Positions 45,253-55,278 of a stretch of 64,000 nucleotides of DNA are shown in pieces (the stretch's first letter is position 1; each line of letters opens with the position of its first letter). The translations under genes were made by a program, and so were the position numbers. This stretch comes from Sphingobacterium chungjuense (GTDB taxonomy: Bacteria; Bacteroidota; Bacteroidia; Sphingobacteriales; Sphingobacteriaceae). The notes below the pieces were generated by a model. It was not told where the DNA came from. It worked only from the letters and a program-made list of their open reading frames with translations, and ran no database searches. The DNA is taken from assembly GCF_011316935.1 (NCBI RefSeq), contig NZ_WLYS01000001.1, positions 1 to 64,000 of the forward strand, read 5' to 3'.

Positions 45253-46635
45253 TTACTTTTTCCCGATAAAGGTATCATCGTCAATATCCTCGCCATCGGT
45301 GATCCAATTGCCCAAAATACGGGTTAACCAACCTTCTTTTCTACCTTGATCGCTGGCGATATCGCTCACTTTGATGCTCGATTTCGCTCGTGCACCACCG
45401 CCCACTTTGGCTACTTTCTCTTGTTCTCTTTTTTCGCCTTCTTCGATCTCTTGGATTCCTTTGATCAAAAGGCCAATACCTGTGGCGTATAACGGACTTT
45501 TCAGTTCGTCAAACGCTTGCTTGTTCAACATATCGGTTTTAGCCAAATATTCATTTGGATAACCAATCCGACAATCAATACCTGTTACGTATTCTACCAA
45601 CTGTACCAAGTGCTTCAATTGTGCACCACCACCTGTGATCACAATACCGGCGATTAATCTATCTTCATAACCCGAAGCTTTGATCTCGTAATGCACATGC
45701 TCGATGATCTCTTCCATGCGCGCTTGGATAATGTACGCCAGGTTTTTCACCGAGATTTCTTTGGCCTCACGACCACGAATTCCTGGTACACAGATCACTT
45801 CATTCTCTTTATTCTCGTCTGCCAATGCCGAACCATAACGTACTTTCAGTTGCTCCGCTTGATTGCGCAATACCGAACAGCCTTGGCGAATATCTTCCGT
45901 TACAATATTACCACCCAATGGAATAACCGCCGTATGACGGATAATACCTTCGTGGAAGATGGCCACATCAGTGGTACCACCACCAATATCCACTAATACT
46001 ACACCAGCCGTTTTCTCCTCTTCATCTAACACAGCTTCAGATGATGCCAAAGGCTCAAGGATTAATTCTGACACTTCCAAATCAGAATTATCGACGCAAC
46101 GTTTGATATTTTTAATATCCGTTACACGACCAGAGATGATATGAAAGTTGGCTTCTACACGACGACCTGCCATCCCGATCGGTTCTTTGATTCCCGGTTC
46201 GTTGTCGATCGTAAATTCTTGCGGAAGCACATGGATAATTTCTTCACCCGGAGGCAATACCAATTTGTACATATCGGAGATTAGACGTTGCACGTCTTCG
46301 CGTCCGATTTCGTCATCGTCGTTACGGGTTACAATACCTCGGTGTTGTATACTTTTGATATGCTGACCGGCGATCCCCACGCTTACGACTTTGATATCGA
46401 CGTTCGACTGTCCTTCGGCGATCGAAACCGCTTCGCGAATGCTATCCACCGTCTTCTGAATGTTAGCCACTACCCCCCGGCTAACTCCAGCAGATTCGGC
46501 TTTGCCGACGCCCAGTAATTCGACCTTTGTATTGCCACTGCGACGCCCCACCGTCACGCAGATTTTGGTCGTACCGATATCCAATCCGACGACGATTGGA
46601 TTTTCTTTTTCGAGTTCTGTAAATTTTGGTTTCAT
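45253..46635 (-). CDS. ftsA: Cell division protein FtsA
   Basis: FtsA is an actin-like ATPase that ties FtsZ filaments to the membrane and activates septal synthesis. This 460-residue protein has the phosphate-1 loop VVGLDIGTTKICVTVG near residue 15, the phosphate-2 segment VLVDIGGGTTDVAIF, and GIVITGGGAQLKHL. Its C-terminal end WLTRILGNW is a likely amphipathic membrane anchor, though a further 13 residues follow. Confidence 0.96.
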   Translation of the reverse strand: MKPKFTELEKENPIVVGLDIGTTKICVTVGRRSGNTKVELLGVGKAESAGVSRGVVANIQKTVDSIREAVSIAEGQSNVDIKVVSVGIAGQHIKSIQHRGIVTRNDDDEIGREDVQRLISDMYKLVLPPGEEIIHVLPQEFTIDNEPGIKEPIGMAGRRVEANFHIISGRVTDIKNIKRCVDNSDLEVSELILEPLASSEAVLDEEEKTAGVVLVDIGGGTTDVAIFHEGIIRHTAVIPLGGNIVTEDIRQGCSVLRNQAEQLKVRYGSALADENKENEVICVPGIRGREAKEISVKNLAYIIQARMEEIIEHVHYEIKASGYEDRLIAGIVITGGGAQLKHLVQLVEYVTGIDCRIGYPNEYLAKTDMLNKQAFDELKSPLYATGIGLLIKGIQEIEEGEKREQEKVAKVGGGARAKSSIKVSDIASDQGRKEGWLTRILGNWITDGEDIDDDTFIGKK

Positions 46636-46667
46636 ACGCTGTGTATTTGCTGTGTTATTCTTCGGTA

Positions 46668-47492
46668 TTATTTATTCATTTTCATCTGTAAACTGTCGAT
46701 AAACCAATCACCATATCTTTCGCAGATAATCTGATCAGCATATTTGACATTCACTTTGCTATACGCTTCTGTGCCAACCCGCGGCAAGATTCTCTGATAG
46801 AAAATCTCCAGTCTACGCAATTTATCATCCAAATCCTGGGCATTACCTAAGATCAGGTCTTGATCGCCAACTCTTGGCACCAATTCGATATCTCCTTTTT
46901 CATTGACGTACAATTGTACGACTTGATTGCTCCACAATTCGCTGGTATTGATATGACGCACTATTGCTGCTAAATCTTTTACCACCGGCGATTCGATTGC
47001 TTCCAATGGTTTGCCAAATGATTCGCGGATATAACCATTGGCGACAATCGTATGCGGCACATATTTTAGCGTAGTCGGAATCTTCTTTCCTTCAGTATCC
47101 ACATAAAATTCTTGACCGACCCGATTGATGACACGAAGCAAAATCGCACGCTGCTGTACCGACACCTTCATCACGCCATTGATATCGACATGTATATCGG
47201 CATTGGATACGTAAGGCAATGCTTTCAACGAAGCTTCTATCTTTTGCAACGGAATATCCAATAATTGTCTGCCGACTACCGTACCATATTGATTCTCAAT
47301 TATAGCTGTGATATCCGCTTGATCGATGAAAGTTTCCTTTCCTTCTACCATGATTTGCAATGCGGTGCAAGATTGTGCTGCATCCTTTTTGGCCACCAAA
47401 CCCATCAACATCATGACGCCCACGAAAGCCGCCAGCCCGAGTGTTATCGAACCGATTAAGCGCCATGGTATATTTTTAAGCCAGTTAAGCAT
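46668..47492 (-). CDS. ftsQ: Cell division protein FtsQ
   Basis: FtsQ is a bitopic inner-membrane protein that links the early and late divisome through FtsB and FtsL. The 274 residues comprise one membrane helix at about 13-33, a POTRA-like domain (about 40-110), and a beta domain. The sequence is poorly conserved outside those features, so the call rests on layout and on its place between murC and ftsA. It overlaps murC by eight bases. Confidence 0.85.
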   Translation of the reverse strand: MLNWLKNIPWRLIGSITLGLAAFVGVMMLMGLVAKKDAAQSCTALQIMVEGKETFIDQADITAIIENQYGTVVGRQLLDIPLQKIEASLKALPYVSNADIHVDINGVMKVSVQQRAILLRVINRVGQEFYVDTEGKKIPTTLKYVPHTIVANGYIRESFGKPLEAIESPVVKDLAAIVRHINTSELWSNQVVQLYVNEKGDIELVPRVGDQDLILGNAQDLDDKLRRLEIFYQRILPRVGTEAYSKVNVKYADQIICERYGDWFIDSLQMKMNK

Positions 47493-48840
47493 TTGTCAAT
47501 AGTTGTTTTAAAGGTTTTACCAGTCGATCAATATCGCCTGCTCCTACTGTTACGATCAATTCTGGACGCGTCGTTTCTACGGTATCCAATATTTGTTGTG
47601 CCGTCAAGATGTGCTTATCTTCCAAGTCGATCTTGTCGAGCAACCACTGTGCATTTACACCATCAATCGGTTTCTCTCGCGCCGGGTAGATCTCCATCAA
47701 ATATAGCGTATCGGCTAAGCCCAGCACTTCCGCGAAGCCGTCGACAAAGTCACGCGTACGCGTGAATAAATGTGGTTGAAAGACCACGGTCAACTTCTTT
47801 TCTGGATACAGCTTACGCATAGACGTTAGAAAAGCTCGCAACTCTTCTGGATGGTGTGCATAGTCATCTATGTACACGGTATCTTCCTGTCTTACGATAT
47901 ATTCAAAACGTCTTTTTACTCCCTGAAATGAACCTAAAGCAGCGATGATTTTTTCGCTGCTTATGCCTAGCAAATTTGCGACCGTAATTGCCGAAACCGC
48001 ATTTTCAATGTTATGTAATCCCGGAATTCCTAATCGAATATCTTTTAGCGTCAAACTATCCGCATGATAATCGAAATAGAACTCCCCATTTTTGATCTGT
48101 ATATTGTCGGCATACGCATCTGCTTTGTCTTCTTTCGCGTAAGAAATATCACCCGAAAATGGCAATCCTTTCTTGACGATCTTAATACCGTCCACCACTA
48201 CGCGATCCAAGAAGAGCTCAAAAGAATCAACTAGCTGCGATGCATCACCATAAATATCCAAGTGATCGGCATCTGCCGAGGTGACAATCGCGATGTTAGG
48301 ATGTAGCGTCAAGAAAGAGCGATCAAATTCATCCGCCTCTACCACCACGGTATTGTTATCACCGTATAAAACGTTGCTCTGATAATTGGTGCTAATACCG
48401 CCTAAAAATGCCGAGCAATCGTAACCAGAGTCTTTCAAGACATGTGCAATCATGGTCGAGGTCGTGGTTTTGCCGTGTGTGCCTGCTACCGCAATAGTAA
48501 ACCGACTCGCACTAATGAGACCTAAAACCTGAGAACGTTTGTACAAGGTAAAGCCGCGTTCGATCAACGTGTTTTTCAAGGTCAGATCAGTTGGTACGGC
48601 TGGCGTAAAAATGATCAATGTTTCTTCATTTGGCGTAGCCAAATGATCGGGCAATTCGCGAACATCATCTTGATAGGTAACCGGAATACCTTCTTCGACC
48701 AAAGCCTTGGTCAACTCGGTTTCGGTTTTATCATAACCGGACACAGCACAACCTAAATGTTGGAAATAGCGCGCTAATCCACTCATGCCGATGCCGCCAA
48801 TGCCCAATAAATAAACTATTCTAATTTGGTCGATATGCAT
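47485..48840 (-). CDS. murC: UDP-N-acetylmuramate--L-alanine ligase
   Basis: MurC adds L-alanine to UDP-MurNAc with ATP. The 451-residue protein has the N-terminal IGGIGMSGLARYF nucleotide motif, the ATP loop VAGTHGKTTTSTM near residue 117, and YIDDYAHHPEELRAF in the C-terminal domain. It overlaps ftsQ and is six bases behind murG. Confidence 0.96.
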   Translation of the reverse strand: MHIDQIRIVYLLGIGGIGMSGLARYFQHLGCAVSGYDKTETELTKALVEEGIPVTYQDDVRELPDHLATPNEETLIIFTPAVPTDLTLKNTLIERGFTLYKRSQVLGLISASRFTIAVAGTHGKTTTSTMIAHVLKDSGYDCSAFLGGISTNYQSNVLYGDNNTVVVEADEFDRSFLTLHPNIAIVTSADADHLDIYGDASQLVDSFELFLDRVVVDGIKIVKKGLPFSGDISYAKEDKADAYADNIQIKNGEFYFDYHADSLTLKDIRLGIPGLHNIENAVSAITVANLLGISSEKIIAALGSFQGVKRRFEYIVRQEDTVYIDDYAHHPEELRAFLTSMRKLYPEKKLTVVFQPHLFTRTRDFVDGFAEVLGLADTLYLMEIYPAREKPIDGVNAQWLLDKIDLEDKHILTAQQILDTVETTRPELIVTVGAGDIDRLVKPLKQLLTNA

Positions 48841-48845
48841 AACCC

Positions 48846-49943
48846 TTATTTTATCATTTTTAAAACCTCTTGTGCGATCACGACATCAGCATCCAATAAG
48901 GCCATCTCTTTAATCCGTTCGCCCAATTCGTAAGCTGTCGCTTCATCATCAATCACCGCAATCAGCTCGTCGATCAAGTGCATTCGCGCAGAAAGATCGC
49001 TCACCATAATGGCTGCTTTATGCTCTGATAAAGCCAAGGCGTTTTTCGTTTGATGATCATCCGATACATTCGGTGAAGGCACCAAGACAACCGGCTTGCC
49101 GATCACGGCCAATTCTGATATCGTACCAGCTCCTGCACGGGCAACAATAAAATCTGCCGCGGCATACGCATAATCCATGCGCTCCAAAAATGGCATGAGC
49201 TTCACGCTATCTGTTAGCTTATCTTTCAATTCTGCCGACAATTTCTCGTAGTAATAACTACCGCATTGCCAGATGATTTGTATATTCTTATCCAATAACC
49301 GCTCTAAACCTTCCGTTAGACAATCATTCAATGTTTTGGCACCCAGACTACCTCCGGTAACCAAAACCGTTTTCTTGTCCAGATCTAAACCAAAAGCATG
49401 TATCGCTTCTTCACGTTTACCCTCGATTTGTACCGACGAACGACGAATCGGATTACCGGTAATCATGATTTTTTCTGCTGGAAAAAATCGCTCCATATGA
49501 TCATAAGCCACACAGACGCGTTGGGCTTTTTTGCCCAATTGTTTATTGGTCAATCCGGCATAGGAATTCTGCTCTTGGATCAAAGTCGGTATGCCCATCA
49601 TATTGGCCACCTGCAACAGCGGACCAGAAGCATATCCACCAACACCAACGGCTGCTTGCGCACCGAACTGACGAATGATTTGTCGCGCTTTCCACATGCT
49701 GGCGATCAGCCGAAAAGGCAAGATCAAGTTCTTTAGCATGGATTGGCGGTTGAAACCTTGAATATCCAAACCCACAATCTCGTAACCTGCAGCAGGTACG
49801 CGATCCATTTCCATTTTACCATTGGCACCCACAAACAAAATCTCCACATCGGGCTGCAGCTGCCGAAGGGCATTTGCAATAGCAATTGCCGGAAAGATAT
49901 GTCCTCCCGTACCGCCACCGCTTATGATTACTTTGTTTGCCAT
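48846..49943 (-). CDS. murG: UDP-GlcNAc:lipid I transferase
   Basis: MurG adds N-acetylglucosamine to lipid I on the inner face of the membrane to give lipid II. The 365-residue GT-B glycosyltransferase has the glycine-rich loops GGGTGGHIFPAIAIA and VGVGGYASGP, and the donor-binding RAGAGTISELAVIGKP. Confidence 0.96.
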   Translation of the reverse strand: MANKVIISGGGTGGHIFPAIAIANALRQLQPDVEILFVGANGKMEMDRVPAAGYEIVGLDIQGFNRQSMLKNLILPFRLIASMWKARQIIRQFGAQAAVGVGGYASGPLLQVANMMGIPTLIQEQNSYAGLTNKQLGKKAQRVCVAYDHMERFFPAEKIMITGNPIRRSSVQIEGKREEAIHAFGLDLDKKTVLVTGGSLGAKTLNDCLTEGLERLLDKNIQIIWQCGSYYYEKLSAELKDKLTDSVKLMPFLERMDYAYAAADFIVARAGAGTISELAVIGKPVVLVPSPNVSDDHQTKNALALSEHKAAIMVSDLSARMHLIDELIAVIDDEATAYELGERIKEMALLDADVVIAQEVLKMIK

Positions 49944-49958
49944 GCTTATTGTACTCGA

Positions 49959-51164
49959 TTATATACTGCCGACGACCACACGACGTGGTTTTACGACATC
50001 ATTTAACTCTTCTTTTCCTTTTAATTCTTCGACATTACGACTTACGCTGAGAATAATCCCCAAGGCCACACTCGTGAATAAAATGGACGTTCCGCCCATA
50101 CTCACTAATGGCAACGGAACACCAGTCACCGGACCTAAACCAACAGCTACTGCCATATTCGCTAATGCCTGAATCGTCAAGCTGAAACCCAATCCTGCCG
50201 CCAAGAAAGCGCCGAAAGCACGCGGACTCAAGGTCACAATGCGTATAATGCGGTACATCAAAGCGAGGTACAACGTCAAGAGTACGAAACCGCCGATTGT
50301 ACCATATTCCTCTATAATGATCGCGAAGATAAAGTCCGAATATGGATGCGGCAACACATTACGCTGCACACTATTTCCCCATCCTTTACCAAAAAATCCA
50401 CCCGTTGCGATCGCAATTTTTGAATTGTTGGCTTGGAAGTTTTTATCTTCTTGAAAAGGTACTGCGCCGCTACCACCAATGACTTCCTCGGTATGAAAAA
50501 ATCCTTCGATCCGACTCATATACGTAGCACGACGTGGACCTAAAAAGGCTACCAACATCAGTAGAATACCACAGCCTATGCAGACAATCGTAATTTGTTT
50601 GAAAGAGATCCGACCAATTAACAGCAACAAAACGCTCACGCCAAACAACATGACCGCAGTCGACATATTGGCTACCGCAATAAGTACGAATACCGCACAA
50701 ACAGCACCCATGATCGGCACAAATGACTTCTTGACGTCTTTGATTTCTTCTTGCTTGCGCGACAACATACGCGCTAAGAAAGTAATCAAGGCCAACTTCG
50801 CTAAATCGGAAGTTTGGAATGATTGGTTAATCACGGGGATTGTCAACCAACGATTCGCCTGATTAATAGAATCTCCAAATATCAATGTCGCTAGCAATAG
50901 TGGAATCGTGATGATCATCAGCAATTTGGAAATGCCAGCATAATACCGATAATCCAATTTGTGCGACAAATACATCAGCACTAATCCCACAGCGATAATG
51001 GCAAAATGCTTAAACAGATATAATTCGGTACCCTTACCCTCTTTGTAGGCTAATGTGCCCACGGAGCTGTATACCGCCAACAAAGACCAGCCAGACAGGA
51101 TAAGTACGATTATCCAGATCCACTTGTCTCCCTTGAGTTTTGAAAAAATCTGTTCTATTGTCAT
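49959..51164 (-). CDS. ftsW: Septal peptidoglycan glycosyltransferase FtsW
   Basis: FtsW is a SEDS-family polymerase that makes septal glycan strands with its partner FtsI. The 401-residue protein has about ten membrane helices and the family motifs around NQSFQTSDLAKLALI and VGLGPVTGVPLPLVSMGGTS. It lies between murG and murD, close to ftsI in the same operon. Confidence 0.95.
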   Translation of the reverse strand: MTIEQIFSKLKGDKWIWIIVLILSGWSLLAVYSSVGTLAYKEGKGTELYLFKHFAIIAVGLVLMYLSHKLDYRYYAGISKLLMIITIPLLLATLIFGDSINQANRWLTIPVINQSFQTSDLAKLALITFLARMLSRKQEEIKDVKKSFVPIMGAVCAVFVLIAVANMSTAVMLFGVSVLLLLIGRISFKQITIVCIGCGILLMLVAFLGPRRATYMSRIEGFFHTEEVIGGSGAVPFQEDKNFQANNSKIAIATGGFFGKGWGNSVQRNVLPHPYSDFIFAIIIEEYGTIGGFVLLTLYLALMYRIIRIVTLSPRAFGAFLAAGLGFSLTIQALANMAVAVGLGPVTGVPLPLVSMGGTSILFTSVALGIILSVSRNVEELKGKEELNDVVKPRRVVVGSI

Positions 51165-51184
51165 AATCTGTTATCTCTAACAAC

Positions 51185-52561
51185 TTAAAGAGCCATTACC
51201 GCTTCTTTAAATTGATCCCCACGATCTTCGTAATTTTTAAACCAATCGAAACTTGCGCAAGCAGGTGACAACAATACCGTATCTCCCTTTTTCGCAATAT
51301 GCGAGGCGATTTCTACGGCATCTCCCATGGAAGCGCTATTGACAATCACATCCGTATCCGATTCAAATGCTTCGTGAATACGACCATTGTGTTTACCAAT
51401 ACAGATGATTGCTTTTACCTTACTTTTTACTAGATCACGCAGCATGTCGTAATCATTTCCTTTGTCTACACCGCCCATAATCAATACGATATCCGGCGAG
51501 AAACTTTCTAATGCATACCATACCGAATTGACATTGGTGGCTTTGGAATCGTTGATATAAGTAACGCCGCCAATACACGCCACGTGTTCCAAACGATGCG
51601 CGATATTGACATAGGATTGCATGCTTTCCTTCATCACACTATTGCGCAATTGCTGTGCTTTAGCAGCTAATCCAGCAGCAGAATTGTTGTACACATTGTG
51701 CTTGCCTTGTAGTGATAGTTCTTCAATATTCATCGTAAATGGTTCCCGTTTAGGTATGTTAATAATCAAGTTCTTTTGTTCGTCTATATAAGCGCCTTGT
51801 GCAAGCGCAGTATCCACTTGCGTGAATGGCAAGGACATCGCGGGCGACTGATGCCGCGCTAATCCTTTCTTAATTTCTTCGTCGTCGGCGCAGTAGATAA
51901 AATAATCTTCCGCCTGCTGATTTTGAATGATACGGAATTTTGAATCCACATATGTATTCATATCATAGTTGTAACGATCCAAATGATCCGGCGTGATGTT
52001 GAGCAGAATCGCGATATGCGCTCGAAAATGATGCATATCATCGAGCATAAAGCTCGATAACTCCAACACGTAGACATCGCGTTGCTCGCGTGCTACTTGC
52101 AAAGCGAAGCTTTGTCCGATATTGCCGGCTACACCCACGTTCAATCCGGCATGACGAAATATTTCGTACGTCAGCATCGTGGTGGTTGATTTACCATTCG
52201 ATCCGGTGATGCAACATAAAGTGGCATCGGTATATTGGGCGGCAAACTCGATCTCCGAAATCACCGGAATACTGGTTTTGCGTAGTTGCTGCATCAAGGG
52301 CGCCGTCTCAGGAATACCCGGACTTTTGATAATTAAATCCGCATTCAAAATCTCCGCTTCGGTATGTTGCCCTTCTTCAAAGGCAATCCCTTCTTGCGTT
52401 AGCGTCTCTTTAAATTGATCTGCTAATAGCGCCATATCCGACACAAATACCTCAAAGCCCTTATCCTTCGCGAGGATAGCAGCACCTACGCCGCTCTCAC
52501 CGCCACCTAAGATGACGACACGACCGACTTGCGGATAATAGCTATGTTCGATATTTGACAT
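51185..52561 (-). CDS. murD: UDP-N-acetylmuramoyl-L-alanine--D-glutamate ligase
   Basis: MurD adds D-glutamate to the muramyl peptide. The 458-residue protein has the GGGESGVGAA N-terminal fold, the ATP loop ITGSNGKSTTTML near residue 115, and the NDSKATNVNS motif near 335, which is distinctive for MurD. Its start codon directly abuts the mraY stop. Confidence 0.96.
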   Translation of the reverse strand: MSNIEHSYYPQVGRVVILGGGESGVGAAILAKDKGFEVFVSDMALLADQFKETLTQEGIAFEEGQHTEAEILNADLIIKSPGIPETAPLMQQLRKTSIPVISEIEFAAQYTDATLCCITGSNGKSTTTMLTYEIFRHAGLNVGVAGNIGQSFALQVAREQRDVYVLELSSFMLDDMHHFRAHIAILLNITPDHLDRYNYDMNTYVDSKFRIIQNQQAEDYFIYCADDEEIKKGLARHQSPAMSLPFTQVDTALAQGAYIDEQKNLIINIPKREPFTMNIEELSLQGKHNVYNNSAAGLAAKAQQLRNSVMKESMQSYVNIAHRLEHVACIGGVTYINDSKATNVNSVWYALESFSPDIVLIMGGVDKGNDYDMLRDLVKSKVKAIICIGKHNGRIHEAFESDTDVIVNSASMGDAVEIASHIAKKGDTVLLSPACASFDWFKNYEDRGDQFKEAVMAL

Positions 52562-53806
52562 CTAACGTATTTTTAAAGTTACGATGGTCAAAATGGCCAA
52601 CATGATGGATACAATTACAAAGCGTGTCACGATCTTCGACTCGTGATAACCTTTCTTCTGATAATGGTGGTGCAATGGCGACATCAAAAAGATGCGTCGT
52701 CCCTCACCAAATTTTTTCTTCGTGTATTTGAAATACGATACTTGCATGATGACCGACAGATTTTCGATCAAGAAAACACCACATAGTATTGGAATCAATA
52801 ATTCTTTGCGGATAAGAATGGCAAATGCCGCAATAATACCCCCAATCGTCAAACTTCCTGTATCGCCCATGAAAACCTGCGCCGGATAGGCATTGTACCA
52901 CAAAAACCCGGTACACGCTCCGATAAAAGCACCAGCAAAAATCACGAGCTCACCACTATTCGGGATATACATGATGTTGAGGTAATCGGAGAAAATCACG
53001 TTACCTGAAACGTAAGCGAGAATCGCCAAGGTGATTCCCATAATGGCCGACGTACCAGTGGCCAAGCCATCAATACCATCCGTTATATTCGCTCCATTCG
53101 ACACTGCCGTAACGATAAATACAATCACGAGCAAGGTCATACCAAACGTAATCCACGTACCGGAGATGCCTAAGAAACTCAGTGACTTGGCGTAATCAAA
53201 CTCATTATTTTTATAAAAAGGAATGTTGGTCTTGCTAGATTTCACATCCTCTACGTAGGTTTTCTCTCCCGTCGAAGGATTGATCACGACCGATACCGGC
53301 ACTGAATAAGACGGATTAGTTACTTGCTCACGCACCAAAATACTCGGGTGGAAATACATGGTAACGGCAATGAAAATCCCTAAACCAATCTGACCAATCA
53401 CTTTGAAGCGACCCGCAAGTCCTTCTTTATTTTTACGGAAAACTTTGATGTAATCATCTAAGAAACCGATTGCTCCCATCCACAGGGTGGTGATAATCAT
53501 GATGATCACATAGATATTATCCAGCTTAGCAAAAAGTAATGTTGGAATTAAAATACCAGCAATGATGATCAAACCACCCATCGTCGGCGTGCCTTGTTTC
53601 TGCTTCTCACCTTCCAAACCTAAGTCGCGTACCGTCTCACCGACTTGCTTGCGGTGCAGCAAACGGATTAGTCGGCTACCGAAAACGGTAGTGATAATCA
53701 ACGAGACAATTACCGCCATGGCCGTACGGAAGGAGATATACTGGAACAGTCCTGCTCCAGGAATATGCATATGCTCGTTTAACCAGGTAAATAAATAATA
53801 CAACAT
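52562..53806 (-). CDS. mraY: Phospho-MurNAc-pentapeptide transferase
   Basis: MraY moves the muramyl peptide onto undecaprenyl phosphate to form lipid I. The 414-residue membrane protein has about ten helices, [25 protein letters not shown] and FMGDTGSL. An insert near residues 150-210 makes it longer than the 360-residue enterobacterial enzyme, as is usual in Bacteroidetes. Confidence 0.96.
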   Translation of the reverse strand: MLYYLFTWLNEHMHIPGAGLFQYISFRTAMAVIVSLIITTVFGSRLIRLLHRKQVGETVRDLGLEGEKQKQGTPTMGGLIIIAGILIPTLLFAKLDNIYVIIMIITTLWMGAIGFLDDYIKVFRKNKEGLAGRFKVIGQIGLGIFIAVTMYFHPSILVREQVTNPSYSVPVSVVINPSTGEKTYVEDVKSSKTNIPFYKNNEFDYAKSLSFLGISGTWITFGMTLLVIVFIVTAVSNGANITDGIDGLATGTSAIMGITLAILAYVSGNVIFSDYLNIMYIPNSGELVIFAGAFIGACTGFLWYNAYPAQVFMGDTGSLTIGGIIAAFAILIRKELLIPILCGVFLIENLSVIMQVSYFKYTKKKFGEGRRIFLMSPLHHHYQKKGYHESKIVTRFVIVSIMLAILTIVTLKIR

Positions 53807-53811
53807 CCCTC

Positions 53812-55266
53812 TTATTGCTCGTTAAATGCGTTTGCTAATTGTTCTTTATCATCAAAATGATGTTTCACACCGTTGATGTCTTGATATTTTTCGTGCCCTT
53901 TGCCCGCCACCACGATGATATCGCCCGGCTGAGCCAAATGACAAGCCGCACGAATCGCTTCTTTGCGATCCGAAATGCTAAACACACCTTTACGTTTATC
54001 GGCCGGAATACCGGCTTCCATTTCTCGGATAATCTGCAGAGGATCTTCGCTTCGCGGATTATCAGAAGTAAGAATGACGGTATCGCTTTTCAGCGCGGCA
54101 ACCTTGGCCATTTTAGGTCTTTTGGTTTTATCGCGATCACCACCGCAACCAATGACGGTGATAATCTGTTGTCCGACCTGACGTAAGTCTGCTACCGTGT
54201 CTAGTACATTTTCTACCGCATCTGGTGTATGCGCATAATCCACAATACCAATTTGCCCTTGCGGTGAACGCAATGCTTCAAACCTTCCTTCTGCCCCAAC
54301 GATATTGCTGATCGCCGTCAACACTTTCATCGTTTCTTGCTCTAACAGAATTGCGGCACCATAGACTGCCAATAAGTTGTAGGCATTAAAGTGCCCCACT
54401 AATTTTACCCATACATCCTGCCCATCCAAGTGCAATAGCATGCCATCAAAATGACTCTCTACGATGCGCATTTTGAAATCGGCTAAACCTTTTAAAGCGT
54501 ATGTTTTCTGATAAGCGACCGTATTCTGCAACATCACTGCACCATTGCGATCATCGGCATTGCTCAGAGCGAATGCATCCCGATCTAAGTCGTCGAAGAA
54601 TTTCTTCTTTGCTTTGATATAGTTGTCAAAGGTTTCGTGAAAATCTAGGTGATCATGCGTGATATTGGTGAAAATACCACCGGCAAAACGTAAACCTGCA
54701 ATGCGCTGCTGTACCACCGCGTGCGAACTCACTTCCATGAAACAATAGTCACAACCTTCGTCGACCATTTCGCGCAACAACTTGTTGAGAGAGATCGGAT
54801 CTAAGGTGGTATGTGTAGTCGGTATGACGCGACCGGAAATACGATTTTCAACCGTAGATAAAAGTCCCACTTGATAGCTCAATCCTATAAATAGATTGTA
54901 CAAGAGCGTGGCGACAGTAGTCTTTCCGTTCGTACCTGTTACACCAACTAATTTTAATTGATGTGAAGGATTATCGTAATAATTGGCAGCGATCAGACCC
55001 AATACATAAGAAGAATCATCTACCAAGATATAGGTGATATCCTCGTGTGTCTGACCAGGCAATTCTTCTACCAACAGCGCGTTTGCACCTAAGTCAATAG
55101 CTTTTTGTAAATACAAATGTCCATCGGTATGCGTTCCGCGAACCGCAATGAAAAGATTGCCATCTACGACCGCGCGAGAATCAAAACACAGACCCGTCAC
55201 CTCGATATCGAGTTGGCCTTTATATTCCTTTACCGGAACAGCATGAAGTAGATCTTTCAATATCAT
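53812..55266 (-). CDS. murE: UDP-MurNAc-tripeptide synthetase
   Basis: MurE adds the third amino acid to the stem peptide. The 484-residue enzyme has the ATP loop [14 protein letters not shown] near residue 110 and the DNPR motif ([11 protein letters not shown], near residue 415). DNPR is the mark of meso-diaminopimelate selection, so this organism most likely has mDAP-type peptidoglycan. Confidence 0.96.
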   Translation of the reverse strand: MILKDLLHAVPVKEYKGQLDIEVTGLCFDSRAVVDGNLFIAVRGTHTDGHLYLQKAIDLGANALLVEELPGQTHEDITYILVDDSSYVLGLIAANYYDNPSHQLKLVGVTGTNGKTTVATLLYNLFIGLSYQVGLLSTVENRISGRVIPTTHTTLDPISLNKLLREMVDEGCDYCFMEVSSHAVVQQRIAGLRFAGGIFTNITHDHLDFHETFDNYIKAKKKFFDDLDRDAFALSNADDRNGAVMLQNTVAYQKTYALKGLADFKMRIVESHFDGMLLHLDGQDVWVKLVGHFNAYNLLAVYGAAILLEQETMKVLTAISNIVGAEGRFEALRSPQGQIGIVDYAHTPDAVENVLDTVADLRQVGQQIITVIGCGGDRDKTKRPKMAKVAALKSDTVILTSDNPRSEDPLQIIREMEAGIPADKRKGVFSISDRKEAIRAACHLAQPGDIIVVAGKGHEKYQDINGVKHHFDDKEQLANAFNEQ

Positions 55267-55278
55267 ACAACCCTGTGT